A stretch of DNA of 27,971 bases, taken from IMG/VR virus record IMGVR_UViG_3300035698_020697, positions 1 to 27,971 of that record. One strand, 5' to 3'. Made by a program: the position numbers and the translations under genes. The notes beneath the pieces were generated by a model that saw only the letters and a list, made by a program, of their open reading frames with translations, was not told the origin of the DNA and ran no database searches. The DNA is from a virus. Each line of letters starts with the position of its first letter. The first letter of the stretch is position 1. Positions 20,437 to 27,447 of this stretch are shown here, one piece after another.

Positions 20437-22575
20437 CTAATCATCCCACCATCGGGACCTGTCTTCTTCATCGCTTTTGGTTTCCCTTGTTAGAGGCAAC
20501 TCCTTTTGCTTAGGAACCGGCTTTTTTTTCTTTGGGGTTGCGCCTTCAGGGTCCAGGGTGGCTCCCGTCAACGCCTTCTTGGCCTCCTTGCGCAACCGCT
20601 TATCCTCAATCGTATCGTCCTGGCTCCAAGCAGTATACTCCAGGGTGTCCGGGTCAAACTTATACGCCACGGACCCTTCCCTTGCTCGCTCATCACGAGC
20701 CTTCAGGAGTGTTATAACAGATTTGCAAAGCCCTACGGATGTCCTGTCTTGATCCCTTGGCCTATGAGCACGAAGGGCGTTCGATACGATTTTTTTGATT
20801 TCTGAAGATCCTTTCAAATCATTCAAATCTGGAGGTATATCCTCACCCTTCCTGTTCGTCCGGAGTTTTGCAGGGTGAACCACAAGCAAGATATGAATAC
20901 CCAGCTTTTTGGCTGTTGCCAGTATTAGTTTCAAGGTTTCTTCAAGTAAAACCCGGTCATCAGCAAAGCCCTGAGCACTCTCAACAAAAAAGTGAAGGTG
21001 ATCCAGGACCACAAACCAAAGTCCGAATTTTCGCACTCCATATTCAATCGCGTCAGCAAGCTCCGAAAAAGGAAGGGATCCATAATGGTCCAGCAAGTAG
21101 AGCGGGTGCCTGGACAGCTCATGGAACGCATCCTCTCGATCAGATTGCATCATATTTTGAACCAACACTCCGCCCTGCATAGACACGAATTTACGAACAG
21201 TCTCATCAGTTGTCATTTCGAACGAAGCGACAAGAGCCGTGATACCAGCAGACGCGACATTCAATGCAATCTTACTAGCAAGGGTAGTTTTCCCCGATCC
21301 GGTGTCTCCTGTAATAAGCGTAACATTACCATCCATCAACCCAACCACAAGCTGATCGAGTTCTGGCATACCGGTTGAAACGCCATCCATTTTTTTCTGT
21401 GAAAAGATCCTGCTCAAGGAAGATGAATATTCGCTTACGTGTTTCACGATTTGGCTGGCATAAGACTGAGCAGACTCAATGGCGAAACCGACATCCTCAG
21501 CCGGGATCCCGTCTTGCAAGCAAGCATTCGCGTCATGAAGTGGAAGCTCAACCCGGTAGCATCGGTAGTTGCCAAGCGCCTCCGCTATATCAGCGGACGA
21601 AGTCTCTCCAGGTTCGTCCATGTCCATGCATATATATATTTCCTCGAAGTCCACGAATAGGTCCCGGTATTTCTCTATCAGCTTTGCGGTAGACTGAGCG
21701 CCTGACGTACCGGCGACGACCGGGTTGAATCCATACTGCGACATGGCAATCGCGTCCATCTCTCCTTCGCAGATATAGCAGCATTTCCATTTTCCCGCCA
21801 AAGCGTCTCCGTTGAAAAGAGTCGTTTCGCAGCCTTTCACCCGTTCAAATTGCTTTTCCGCTGGAGGAATGGTTCGGAATTTTATATTTTCCGGAATCCC
21901 GTCCTTGTAGACAGGCATTGTGGCATATTCGGAAAAAAGCATCTCGGTGTCTTTTGCCAAGGTTCCAGCGCATCCCTCTTTCGAGCATTTATCGGGCATC
22001 CTTGGCGACGTCCCTCGCTCCGTCGTCATCTTTCCGCAAACCTTGCATTTCCAACCAATCCTTTTCGCATATCCCAACTTGAATTTTGTAATTGTCTCTT
22101 CAGTGAAAGCCCTTCCTAGAAGATACTTTTTTACATTGTCGCTCTTCTTGAGCGCTTCCACAGAAAGCGCTATCGCCTTTGCCAAGCGCCCTTCCTTTGA
22201 TGTGGTATCCGCACCAGACGAAAGAGCGCCTTTCTTCCTCCGCTCCTTCGCTCGTTTCTTGAGCTTTTCAGCGATGCGCAAAGCCTTCAGTGTTTTGCCT
22301 GAATCCCGCTTCTGAGGAGCAGCACGGGTGAACACCTTGTCCAGATCGCCAAGCTCCCGCTTAAGCGTAAACAGGTTTCCCGATCTGTCGCAGCAATAGG
22401 TATTCCATTGCCCCGATACTATATTTATATAAAACCGCCTCTTTCCTTTCTTGGTTTCCTTCCCGCAAAGAGGACAGTGCGAAAGTATGGCCTGATCACC
22501 ACCAGTCTCATGGACAGTCTTCAGTATTGTGAATCCCTTTGATGCGATATACCCCCGGACATCAACTTCCTCCAT
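20437..22575 (-). CDS. Primase-helicase, T7 gp4-like, 712 aa
   Basis: This fused enzyme makes RNA primers and unwinds DNA at the fork. Domains in order: a CHC2-like zinc site (C34, C37, C61, C62); a second cysteine set (C177, C180, C197, C202); a Toprim domain with CYICEGEMDA (E270) and ICMDMDEPG (D318, D320); and a RecA-type helicase with Walker A ITGDTGSGKTT (421-431) and Walker B FVVLDHL (521-527). The C-terminal ~50 residues are basic and disordered (TPKKKKPVPKQKELPL). The ATG follows AAAGGAGATACCG. It overlaps the end of the preceding replisome gene by 14 nt. The second cysteine set is an extra zinc module compared with T7 gp4. Confidence 0.94.
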   Translation of the reverse strand: MEEVDVRGYIASKGFTILKTVHETGGDQAILSHCPLCGKETKKGKRRFYINIVSGQWNTYCCDRSGNLFTLKRELGDLDKVFTRAAPQKRDSGKTLKALRIAEKLKKRAKERRKKGALSSGADTTSKEGRLAKAIALSVEALKKSDNVKKYLLGRAFTEETITKFKLGYAKRIGWKCKVCGKMTTERGTSPRMPDKCSKEGCAGTLAKDTEMLFSEYATMPVYKDGIPENIKFRTIPPAEKQFERVKGCETTLFNGDALAGKWKCCYICEGEMDAIAMSQYGFNPVVAGTSGAQSTAKLIEKYRDLFVDFEEIYICMDMDEPGETSSADIAEALGNYRCYRVELPLHDANACLQDGIPAEDVGFAIESAQSYASQIVKHVSEYSSSLSRIFSQKKMDGVSTGMPELDQLVVGLMDGNVTLITGDTGSGKTTLASKIALNVASAGITALVASFEMTTDETVRKFVSMQGGVLVQNMMQSDREDAFHELSRHPLYLLDHYGSLPFSELADAIEYGVRKFGLWFVVLDHLHFFVESAQGFADDRVLLEETLKLILATAKKLGIHILLVVHPAKLRTNRKGEDIPPDLNDLKGSSEIKKIVSNALRAHRPRDQDRTSVGLCKSVITLLKARDERAREGSVAYKFDPDTLEYTAWSQDDTIEDKRLRKEAKKALTGATLDPEGATPKKKKPVPKQKELPLTRETKSDEEDRSRWWDD

Positions 22576-23548
22576 CGGTATCTCCTTTCGCTACTTTAAC
22601 CGCCTGGGTAGATGCTACCCTTGTGAAAAGTGGGTCTCCAGGAGTCTCTTCAACTTCCTCTGGCTCGAAATCCTCGGAAGGTCCTGTTCCGTAATTCTCT
22701 TCACGCCTCGTCATAAAAGTTGTGAAATGCTGCTGAAACATATCCAAGTGTTCCACGTCCCTGCATATCAGAGAAAGATCATTATATTTTATTCCAGCAT
22801 CGTTTTGACCCATGTGATGCTTGGAAACCCTGCAACCACGGACCGCCTCTATTAACTCCTTTAGAGAATACCCATCGCGCAGCCTCGCCCTTACAGTGCT
22901 TGCTCGTTTCGGCGACAATTTTGTGCTCGCTTGTTTTCCCATGACCCTGAGCCATTCCGCATAAACTTCTGCAACTTCCTCCTCAAATTGTTTCTTTTTG
23001 CCACTCGGCTTTTTTTTCTGTCCCGCCTTGTCTCCCGCAAGAATCTCCCTGTCCTGTTCGCCCGGTGCAAGGCCAGCAGGAACACGTTTTCCTATCCCTT
23101 TTCCGCCCTTCCAAGGATTGTCATCCATGAGCTCGTCAATCAAGCTTTGGGGCAAGTCCATCTCCTCCAGGATGGCCCTGGGGGGAGCGGGGAACCTGGA
23201 AGGCGAAGGGCTCTGTATGTACTGGTGGATAAGCAACCTCGGAAGGCATAAGTATTTTTCGCCCTTCGATTCGTACCGAACGACTCTCCCGATGCTTTCC
23301 AGCTCATCAAGCTGTCTGCCTACATTCGAAACGGTTATAGACTCGTCATAAAGGAAAGCCCAGGACTTCAACTTCGGTGGACTTCCAGAGCATCTAGCCT
23401 TGTCATCACAAAGGCACCAGAGAGATATGTAAAGGAGTCTCGTGTCAGGAGGAAGGCTACCGATCTTTTCATCGTCCCAAAATTGGGTACGGACGTACCG
23501 GTCCCTTGGCATAGATCCCTCCAAAAGTATTTTCTCGTTTTGCGCCAT
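22562..23548 (-). CDS. Replisome organiser / helicase-loader-like protein, 328 aa
   Basis: Residues 15-110 read as a winged helix domain (YVRTQFWDDEKIGSLPPDTR, with RLLYISLWCLCDD, and VGRQLDELESIGRVVRY), typical of phage replication initiators. A charged linker (KKKPSGKKKQFEEEV) follows. A C-terminal domain comes next with AEWLRVMG, TKLSPKRASTVRARL and IEAVRGCRVSKHHMG (about 200-260), the pattern of replication-protein-O-like or DnaD-like loaders. The end is acidic. The ATG follows AAGGGAAC. Its position directly before the primase-helicase supports a role in placing that helicase at the origin; an origin was not located in this window. Confidence 0.68.
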   Translation of the reverse strand: MAQNEKILLEGSMPRDRYVRTQFWDDEKIGSLPPDTRLLYISLWCLCDDKARCSGSPPKLKSWAFLYDESITVSNVGRQLDELESIGRVVRYESKGEKYLCLPRLLIHQYIQSPSPSRFPAPPRAILEEMDLPQSLIDELMDDNPWKGGKGIGKRVPAGLAPGEQDREILAGDKAGQKKKPSGKKKQFEEEVAEVYAEWLRVMGKQASTKLSPKRASTVRARLRDGYSLKELIEAVRGCRVSKHHMGQNDAGIKYNDLSLICRDVEHLDMFQQHFTTFMTRREENYGTGPSEDFEPEEVEETPGDPLFTRVASTQAVKVAKGDTDGGS

Positions 23549-23619
23549 GTTCCCTTATTTATATAATCCGGCCCCAAGAGCATTTGACTGGCCTTGAGAC
23601 CGGAATATTTTGGGCCGAC

Positions 23620-24171
23620 CTAGAAAGGTATGTCGTCTTCGGGGTCGTCACTCATGGTTCCGTCACCACTTTGGGTATTGGTGTAGCCGCCTCCAGCAGC
23701 CGCCTCGTCAAGCGCCTCCTGGACTTGCTCATCCTCCTCCGCCGTCGTAGCCGTCATTTCCGTAATCTTCACGCGGACCTTTCCGTCTCGCTTCTCCTGG
23801 CTTACGCGGACCTTGATGACTTTCCCAACGAACAGGGATTCGAAGTCTTCATCCGACTGGTGGTTTTCGTCGTCAGCTCCATTGTGATCCTCGGGAAGGC
23901 CAGTGACGAACTCGACGTCTTCATACCCGACAGCATCGGCGAGCTGCCCGATTCGCCAGAACGCGGTTTCCTTCATGGACAAGATGTCCCAGATTTTTCT
24001 TCCTACATGGGCATGCAGCGCTACCGCATAAGTCAAGTTGAGGTAAGGCCATCCGCCTTTTTCGGGCTTGGAGAACTTGCGCTCAAACTTCTCCAGGCGG
24101 ACGATGTATTCACCAGCATCCAAAGGATCGTATCCGTCGGAGTCCACAGTTTTCTGATTGAATTTAGGCAT
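23620..24171 (-). CDS. DUF669/SSB-like single-stranded DNA-binding protein, 183 aa
   Basis: The ATG at 24171-24169 lies 8 nt after AAGG; a longer reading lacks a site. The order GEYIVRLEKFERKFSKPEKG, then YLNLTYAVALHAHVGRKIWD, then a helix FWRIGQLADAVG, fits DUF669-type phage proteins, many of which act as SSBs. Strands IKVRVSQEKRDGKVRVKITE (about 119-138) extend an OB-like barrel. The end DDPEDDIPF matches the acidic SSB tip that binds partner proteins. It sits between the Sak4-like recombinase and the replisome organiser, so it likely coats single-stranded DNA for both. Confidence 0.75.
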   Translation of the reverse strand: MPKFNQKTVDSDGYDPLDAGEYIVRLEKFERKFSKPEKGGWPYLNLTYAVALHAHVGRKIWDILSMKETAFWRIGQLADAVGYEDVEFVTGLPEDHNGADDENHQSDEDFESLFVGKVIKVRVSQEKRDGKVRVKITEMTATTAEEDEQVQEALDEAAAGGGYTNTQSGDGTMSDDPEDDIPF

Positions 24172-24239
24172 CACAGGTCCTTTTTTATATTCAAGTTTTT
24201 GATTCAAGCCAAGGAAACACTTGGCGCTACAGAGAATTC

Positions 24240-24480
24240 CTACTCAGTTTTCGCCTTCGCCTTCGCCTTCGGTTTCGGCTTGGCCTTGGGTTTGGGTTTG
24301 GGTTTGGCGTCGACCTGGGCGTCAGGCGTGCTCTCGGGATCGGCCAGAGGCTTGGGTTTGACCTGAGCCTCAGCCTTGGGTTCAGCCTGGGCAGCGGGAT
24401 TGCCGTCAGGGACAACCTGGGCCTTGGCCTTGGCTTTGGCCTTTGCTTTGGGCTTGGGCTTGGGCTTGGCCGAAGCGCCA
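24240..24480. repeat. Low-complexity hexamer-rich DNA encoding the K/P/A tail
   Basis: Plus-strand units such as GCCTTC, GGTTTG and GGCTTG recur in two blocks, about 24244-24306 and 24418-24472. They encode Lys-Ala and Lys-Pro pairs on the minus strand. Such DNA can slip during replication, so tail length may vary between relatives. Confidence 0.75.
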
Positions 24481-25313
24481 TCACCACCTTCGCCTTCGGG
24501 ATCCTCGGGCATCTCTGGAATGTCGCCGATTCCTCCATACTCCCTGGAAAATACATCCCGGGCGACCACCTCTTTCATGGTAGCCATCCACTCCGTTATC
24601 CGAGGAAGCGCTCGCTTTGGAAGATTCGCATGTCCCTTGACAAGGAAGTTCGACGGTCCACGAAGCATCACCCGGTATCCTTCACCTCCAGGCGTGCGGT
24701 AGCAGCAGCCACAAAGGTTTGCCATACCCGCTATCTTGTTCGGCAATTTCTTTCCGTACACCTGAGGGATATGCAATTGAGCCTTGTCATCGGAATCGTC
24801 CGAAGTCTCGACGATCACGTTGTCCTGTAAGCAGATCAGGATTTTGTCAACCCCGGGAAGCTTTCGGAATTCGCGGACGAGATTGATGGTTTTGTCGATG
24901 ATCAAACCCCATTCGCCCTTATGCGGGGAATCCAGCTCTTTCCCGGTACTGGCGTCGATTTTCCCCGCCTTTCTCAAGACATCTTCGCGGAGGAAAAGCT
25001 GGGCGTCGGTAAGGCTGTCCAGGACAACCGTTTCCCATCGCTGAGGCCGACCCTCCTTTGTGGCTAAGGCTACGTCTTCGCGAACAAGGTTGAACGCATC
25101 CGCAATATCCTTGGTACTCTTAGCCCTGATGACGTCTGCGTCTGGATTTGCCGCAGCGATGGATTGCAAGCCGTTTTGCTCAGTTTGAATAATCAAGGGC
25201 TTGTTTGTCACGCTCGCAGCGGTCGTCTTTCCGGTTCCCGTGTCACCGAAAAGGAGAATGAGGATGCGATCATCCTTCGCAAGCTCCCTGGCGGTTTTGA
25301 TTTCTATAGGCAT
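24240..25313 (-). CDS. Sak4-like recombinase ATPase with long K/P/A tail
   Basis: Sak4-type proteins are RecA-fold annealing/recombination ATPases common in phages. Walker A LLFGDTGTGKTT (about 20-31) and Walker B ETVVLDSLT (94-102) are intact, and the core ends near residue 275. Residues 276-357 are a low-complexity tail of KPKPKAKAKA units, punctuated by acidic stretches (PDGNPAAQAEPKAEAQ). The ATG at 25313-25311 lies 9 nt after AAAGGA. The family usually lacks such a tail; it should be disordered and strongly basic, and may bind DNA or partners. Its neighbours are the AddB/Cas4-like nuclease upstream and the SSB-like protein downstream, an end-processing recombination set. Confidence 0.82.
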   Translation of the reverse strand: MPIEIKTARELAKDDRILILLFGDTGTGKTTAASVTNKPLIIQTEQNGLQSIAAANPDADVIRAKSTKDIADAFNLVREDVALATKEGRPQRWETVVLDSLTDAQLFLREDVLRKAGKIDASTGKELDSPHKGEWGLIIDKTINLVREFRKLPGVDKILICLQDNVIVETSDDSDDKAQLHIPQVYGKKLPNKIAGMANLCGCCYRTPGGEGYRVMLRGPSNFLVKGHANLPKRALPRITEWMATMKEVVARDVFSREYGGIGDIPEMPEDPEGEGGDGASAKPKPKPKAKAKAKAKAQVVPDGNPAAQAEPKAEAQVKPKPLADPESTPDAQVDAKPKPKPKAKPKPKAKAKAKTE

Positions 25314-25375
25314 ATTCACTTTTCCTTTCATTTCAGATTAGACATGCCGTTTATGGTTTCCTTGGTTCAGGCGGG

Positions 25376-26617
25376 TCAGGCTTTCTTTATTTCGGAATCT
25401 GAGACCTCGGGCAAGTCTCCCTCGTAAGATCGGAACCGGGCGTACTCGGATTCGGCGACATCAGGATCGAGACAGATATGACGGTAAGGACAAGGGCTCC
25501 CCGCCATCGGGTAACAGTTGGAATAGTTCCGGGTGAAGTTCAGCGGTCCAGCCTTCGACCGTAGCGCCCTTATCTGTTTTGATACCTCGTACCGGTCCGA
25601 TCGCCACTGCTCCACGTCTTCGTCAGGGACGTAAAGCTCAGCCCTCCAGTAGAAGTTATTGCCTCGCCCGTCTAATTTGTTAAGGATATCCTTGTACGCC
25701 TCTTCGTTTCCAGGATCGTGCTCATTGATAGCAGCACGGAAAATCTCAGGCAGCGTATCGACAGCCTGAATAGACAGCTTTCGCCCTTTCGTTTCTTTCT
25801 TTAGCACAGAAGGCACGGCAGGGATCTTTTTCCGTGCTACATCGTAAACCACTCCATGAACCTTAATACCGAGCGCCTGCTCGACGGCCCACTTGTATCC
25901 ACGAGGTTGGCTTTTCAGCGGGAGTTCCACGTTGAACGCTTCCACGTTTCCAGAGGCCGAAGTCTTGTGATCGACTATATAAATCAGGCCAGTCATACGA
26001 TCTTCCAAAAGAAGGTCCAGCTTAGCGACATAGGTAGTCGGGACAGGGTTGCCTTTGGGATTTTTGAACCGAACGGTAAGAGGAAGCTCGATGCCTCTAA
26101 CGATCCATCGTTTCGCATCCTCCTCAAAGTACAGAGCCGTGTAACCCGCCATCATGTTCTTAGCAAGCTCAGCCATGGCCTCGATGGAGTTCTTGTCCTT
26201 GTCGTCGATGGATGCGGAAACAGCCGTTTCCAGGTCGCCGGTAGCATTCGCATAATTCGAAAACGCTATTCTGCGCTCTTGCTTCCAGTCTTCGATGGTA
26301 TCTGCAAGGGCAAGCTGGACAGCCTCAACAGGCGGCAACTTGCCAGCAGAGCCACCGTCTCCGGCGTTTTTGATGATTCGCCAGTACTGTTCCTGGCACC
26401 TGTGATAAAGCGACCCAAACGTCAGCGGAGGCGCATCGTAGTGGGGCTTGAGTTTTTCGATATATGAAAATTCATACCTTTTCTGACAACTTCCGAACGC
26501 CGATGCGGCTGAGTCCGAAAGCATCAACGTGTTTCCTGGCTTCCTCCGCGAAAGACCGGGAGCAGGCTTTTTCACCTGTCCAGAAACGAGCGTTTTATCT
26601 TTTTTGAATTTGGGCAC
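25376..26617 (-). CDS. RecB/AddB/Cas4-like PD-(D/E)XK exonuclease with Fe-S site, 413 aa
   Basis: These nucleases resect DNA ends to give single strands for annealing. An N-terminal LSDSAASAFGSCQKRYEFSY (33-52) contains C44. The active site shows AKLDLLLED (D201) and IYIVDHKTS (D216, K218). Three more cysteines, C368, C376 and C382 (CYPMAGSPCPYRHIC), complete the one-plus-three arrangement that holds a 4Fe-4S cluster in AddB and Cas4. The GTG at 26617 lies 7 nt after AAGGAGG. It is the first gene of the recombination/replication block, followed by Sak4 and the SSB-like gene. A Cas4-like CRISPR role is unlikely, as no array or other cas gene is seen. Confidence 0.85.
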   Translation of the reverse strand: MPKFKKDKTLVSGQVKKPAPGLSRRKPGNTLMLSDSAASAFGSCQKRYEFSYIEKLKPHYDAPPLTFGSLYHRCQEQYWRIIKNAGDGGSAGKLPPVEAVQLALADTIEDWKQERRIAFSNYANATGDLETAVSASIDDKDKNSIEAMAELAKNMMAGYTALYFEEDAKRWIVRGIELPLTVRFKNPKGNPVPTTYVAKLDLLLEDRMTGLIYIVDHKTSASGNVEAFNVELPLKSQPRGYKWAVEQALGIKVHGVVYDVARKKIPAVPSVLKKETKGRKLSIQAVDTLPEIFRAAINEHDPGNEEAYKDILNKLDGRGNNFYWRAELYVPDEDVEQWRSDRYEVSKQIRALRSKAGPLNFTRNYSNCYPMAGSPCPYRHICLDPDVAESEYARFRSYEGDLPEVSDSEIKKA

Positions 26618-26650
26618 TGCTCGCCCTCCTTGTATTGTGATTCTGAAAAC

Positions 26651-26678
26651 GTTATAACCGACTTCTTTGTTGCCACAA
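26651..26678 (-). promoter_or_regulatory. Candidate promoter for the recombination/replication operon
   Basis: On the minus strand TTGTGG (26678-26673) and TATAAC (26656-26651) are 16 nt apart. The -10 box matches five of six consensus bases; the -35 matches three. It lies in the 96-bp gap between the regulator gene and the nuclease gene, just before the latter's SD, so it would drive the nuclease, Sak4 and replication genes. Confidence 0.4.
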
Positions 26679-26713
26679 AAAGCCGGAGCCTTTACTATTA
26701 TTCCGTTTCCTAT

Positions 26714-27013
26714 CTATGCCTCCTCCACCTCCTCTCCCTCGATCGGGCGAAGCAGCAGTGCTGAAGTCGTCTTAGACATCTCCGCCAGGATTTCAAGGGA
26801 TTTAAGTGTTATGTTACTCGAATGAAGAACACTTGAAAGCCAAGCCTTTTCTATCCCGTGTTTTTTTGCGACCTGGGCTTTCGTTTCTCCAAGAATAATC
26901 ATGCGAAGCTCGAAGTTCTTGCGAACGCCCAAAACGGTAGTTTTGAGCGTAGCCTCAGCCTTCGCATACAGCGCATCCTTTTTCTTCAAGTCGCCTTTTT
27001 TGTCTTTTTCCAT
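26714..27013 (-). CDS. Helix-turn-helix regulator, 99 aa
   Basis: The ATG at 27013-27011 lies 9 nt after AAGGAG; a longer frame upstream covers the promoter and operator and is not accepted. Residues 40-75 read as an XRE-type HTH: LGETKAQVAKKHGIEKAWLS, then SVLHSSNITLKSLEILAE, with the recognition helix at KAWLSSVL. The first 25 residues are Lys/Asp-rich, and the end is acidic (EGEEVEEA). The gene sits directly behind a promoter overlapped by a perfect 20-bp inverted repeat, so it probably represses its own promoter and perhaps the early operon. Confidence 0.8.
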   Translation of the reverse strand: MEKDKKGDLKKKDALYAKAEATLKTTVLGVRKNFELRMIILGETKAQVAKKHGIEKAWLSSVLHSSNITLKSLEILAEMSKTTSALLLRPIEGEEVEEA

Positions 27014-27057
27014 GTAGAGTCTCTCCTTGTACTCCCTTGAGCCAACCAGAAAAGCGG

Positions 27058-27086
27058 AAGGTAGCACACAGGCTCGTTTCTGTAAA
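27058..27086 (-). promoter_or_regulatory. Candidate promoter of the HTH regulator gene
   Basis: On the minus strand TTTACA (27086-27081) and TACCTT (27063-27058) are exactly 17 nt apart. The -35 box matches five of six consensus bases and the -10 box three. The regulator start codon is 45 bp downstream. The -35 box is the inner end of the 20-bp inverted repeat, so a bound repressor would block RNA polymerase. Confidence 0.5.
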
Positions 27087-27100
27087 GCCAAAGCTTTACA
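27081..27100. promoter_or_regulatory. 20-bp operator-like inverted repeat
   Basis: The sequence TGTAAAGCCAAAGCTTTACA has perfect 8-bp arms (TGTAAAGC / GCTTTACA) around a 4-bp centre. Arm length and spacing suit a dimeric HTH repressor. It overlaps the -35 box of the promoter before the 99-aa HTH gene, which points to autoregulation. Confidence 0.7.
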
Positions 27101-27153
27101 AAAAACTAGGTTGTCATAATTTTAACAGGGTAATCCTGAAATCATCCACCTCC

Positions 27154-27447
27154 TCACAAGCCCTGCCGGCTTTTTTTTATACCTCCGCAAGTCGTCTTCT
27201 CTGAAACATATTCCGTGGCATATCCCTCTCCTTTCGAGATTACGCACCGATCATCATCCGCACAAAACAGGTTCCCTTCCACGTCACAGGCGACGACTCG
27301 CCCTGATGGATGCGCCACGTAGACAACCTTCATCTCGGCAATATGCACCACTGCAAAAACAAGGAGCGCCAGGGTGAAGGCCAGAGAAACCAAAGTCACG
27401 ATCCACTTGGAAAGATCCTTGGAATAGAGTAGTTTTGCGCTATTCAT
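27154..27447 (-). CDS. Single-pass membrane protein, 97 aa
   Basis: The ATG at 27447-27445 overlaps the clamp gene's stop by 8 nt. One strong membrane helix covers WIVTLVSLAFTLALLVFAVV (about residues 15-34) after a short basic leader. The remaining ~60 residues (RVVACDVEGNLFCADDDRCV and the Cys-containing end) contain four cysteines and would lie outside the membrane or in the cytoplasm, depending on orientation. No SD is obvious, so coupling to the clamp gene is likely. The family is unknown; it might anchor or modulate a host process. Confidence 0.65.
   Translation of the reverse strand: MNSAKLLYSKDLSKWIVTLVSLAFTLALLVFAVVHIAEMKVVYVAHPSGRVVACDVEGNLFCADDDRCVISKGEGYATEYVSEKTTCGGIKKSRQGL

Noticed and set aside
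23584-24366. A 260-codon plus-strand open frame across the SSB-like gene and the recombinase tail
   Set aside because: It is antisense to two well-supported genes, has no ribosome site, and its long Phe/Ala/Gly/Leu run is the mirror of the repeat tail.
24227-24556. A 109-codon minus-strand frame overlapping the Sak4 tail, rich in Pro and Arg
   Set aside because: It is the out-of-phase reading of the same low-complexity repeats; no ribosome site precedes it.
25376-26617. Reading the Fe-S nuclease as a CRISPR Cas4
   Set aside because: No repeat-spacer array or other cas gene is seen, and its neighbours are recombination and replication genes.
27122-27145. Seven-residue frame MISGLPC after GAGGAGG on the minus strand
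   Set aside because: SD spacing is only about 3 nt and no attenuator structure follows, so a leader peptide is not supported.
27158-27178. Plus-strand hairpin AAGCC-CTGCC-GGCTT followed by eight T residues
   Set aside because: The stem is only 5 bp and no plus-strand gene would use it; the bases encode the end of the membrane protein on the minus strand.
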